Positions 14,695 to 14,772 of a stretch of 14,772 nt of DNA are shown piece by piece. A program made the translations under genes and the position numbers. Positions within the stretch are counted from its first letter, which is position 1. Every line of letters begins with the position of its first letter. The DNA is from Candidatus Omnitrophota bacterium (lineage in GTDB: Bacteria; Omnitrophota; Gorgyraeia; Gygaellales; Profunditerraquicolaceae), in contig JAGUWZ010000047.1 in the NCBI GenBank assembly GCA_020062065.1, forward strand, positions 1 to 14,772. The letters are read 5' to 3'. The notes beneath the pieces were generated by a model, which saw only the letters and a list, made by a program, of their open reading frames with translations, was not told the origin of the DNA and ran no database searches.

Positions 14695-14723
14695 AATATA
14701 TACTATAAAAGGCGCCTTGTCAA
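14695..14723 (-). promoter_or_regulatory. sigma-70 type promoter, minus strand
   Basis: TTGACA (complement of 14718-14723) is a perfect -35 box. A 17-base spacer leads to TATATT (complement of 14695-14700) as the -10 box. A start near 14688 is expected. The only gene leftward is NYN on the opposite strand. Confidence 0.6.
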
Positions 14724-14772
14724 GTAAAAAATTAACTCTGTGTGGTAATGCGTCAGTCAAGGGGGGAAATTA

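Noticed and set aside
14757..14772. Ribosome site AAGGGGGG of a next gene
   Set aside because: It is suggestive of a gene starting just outside the window, but no start codon is inside, so no feature is called.

Overview
The window is a compact, AT-leaning bacterial chromosome segment. All fifteen supported genes read left to right, many overlap by a few bases, and no tRNA, rRNA, phage or transposase gene is visible. The mix of a Firmicutes-like rho-rpmE-prfA-prmC-murA block, a bacterial glycogen synthase and an anaerobic corrinoid iron-sulfur protein of the Wood-Ljungdahl pathway suggests an uncultured anaerobe. I would guess a candidate phylum such as Omnitrophota, but that is inference from gene content only.

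Layout. Bases 1-5300 hold the 3' part of polA (proofreading residues lost), glgA, coaE and rho. The polA/glgA and glgA/coaE pairs overlap, and rho has a hairpin leader. Then come rpmE (5377), prfA-prmC (5781-7681, four-base overlap) and murA (7820). Bases 9129-12210 carry four tryptophan genes, trpG-trpD-trpC-trpF, without trpE, trpB or trpA. A small exported protein, acsC and a NYN-domain protein follow. The last 140 bases contain a convincing minus-strand promoter that faces a minus-strand terminator about 50 bases away, which suggests a free-standing small RNA.

Functions. The left part is housekeeping: DNA synthesis, CoA synthesis, transcription termination, translation termination (release factor 1 and the enzyme that methylates it), the zinc form of L31, and the first committed step of peptidoglycan synthesis. 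The middle makes phosphoribosyl anthranilate and indole-glycerol phosphate for tryptophan. AcsC carries methyl groups to acetyl-CoA synthase and implies a Wood-Ljungdahl pathway elsewhere in the genome.

The most unusual layer is not protein coding. Short palindromic elements of several kinds sit in the gene junctions: an AACGCAGAT-rich family (two copies), an AGCT-TCAGC family (upstream of trpG and apparently inserted in frame inside prmC), a structured trpD/trpC junction, and a perfect 10-bp hairpin that contains the stop codon of the gene before acsC. Genes just after these elements tend to lack a clear Shine-Dalgarno sequence, whereas glgA, rho, rpmE and the exported-protein gene have good ones.
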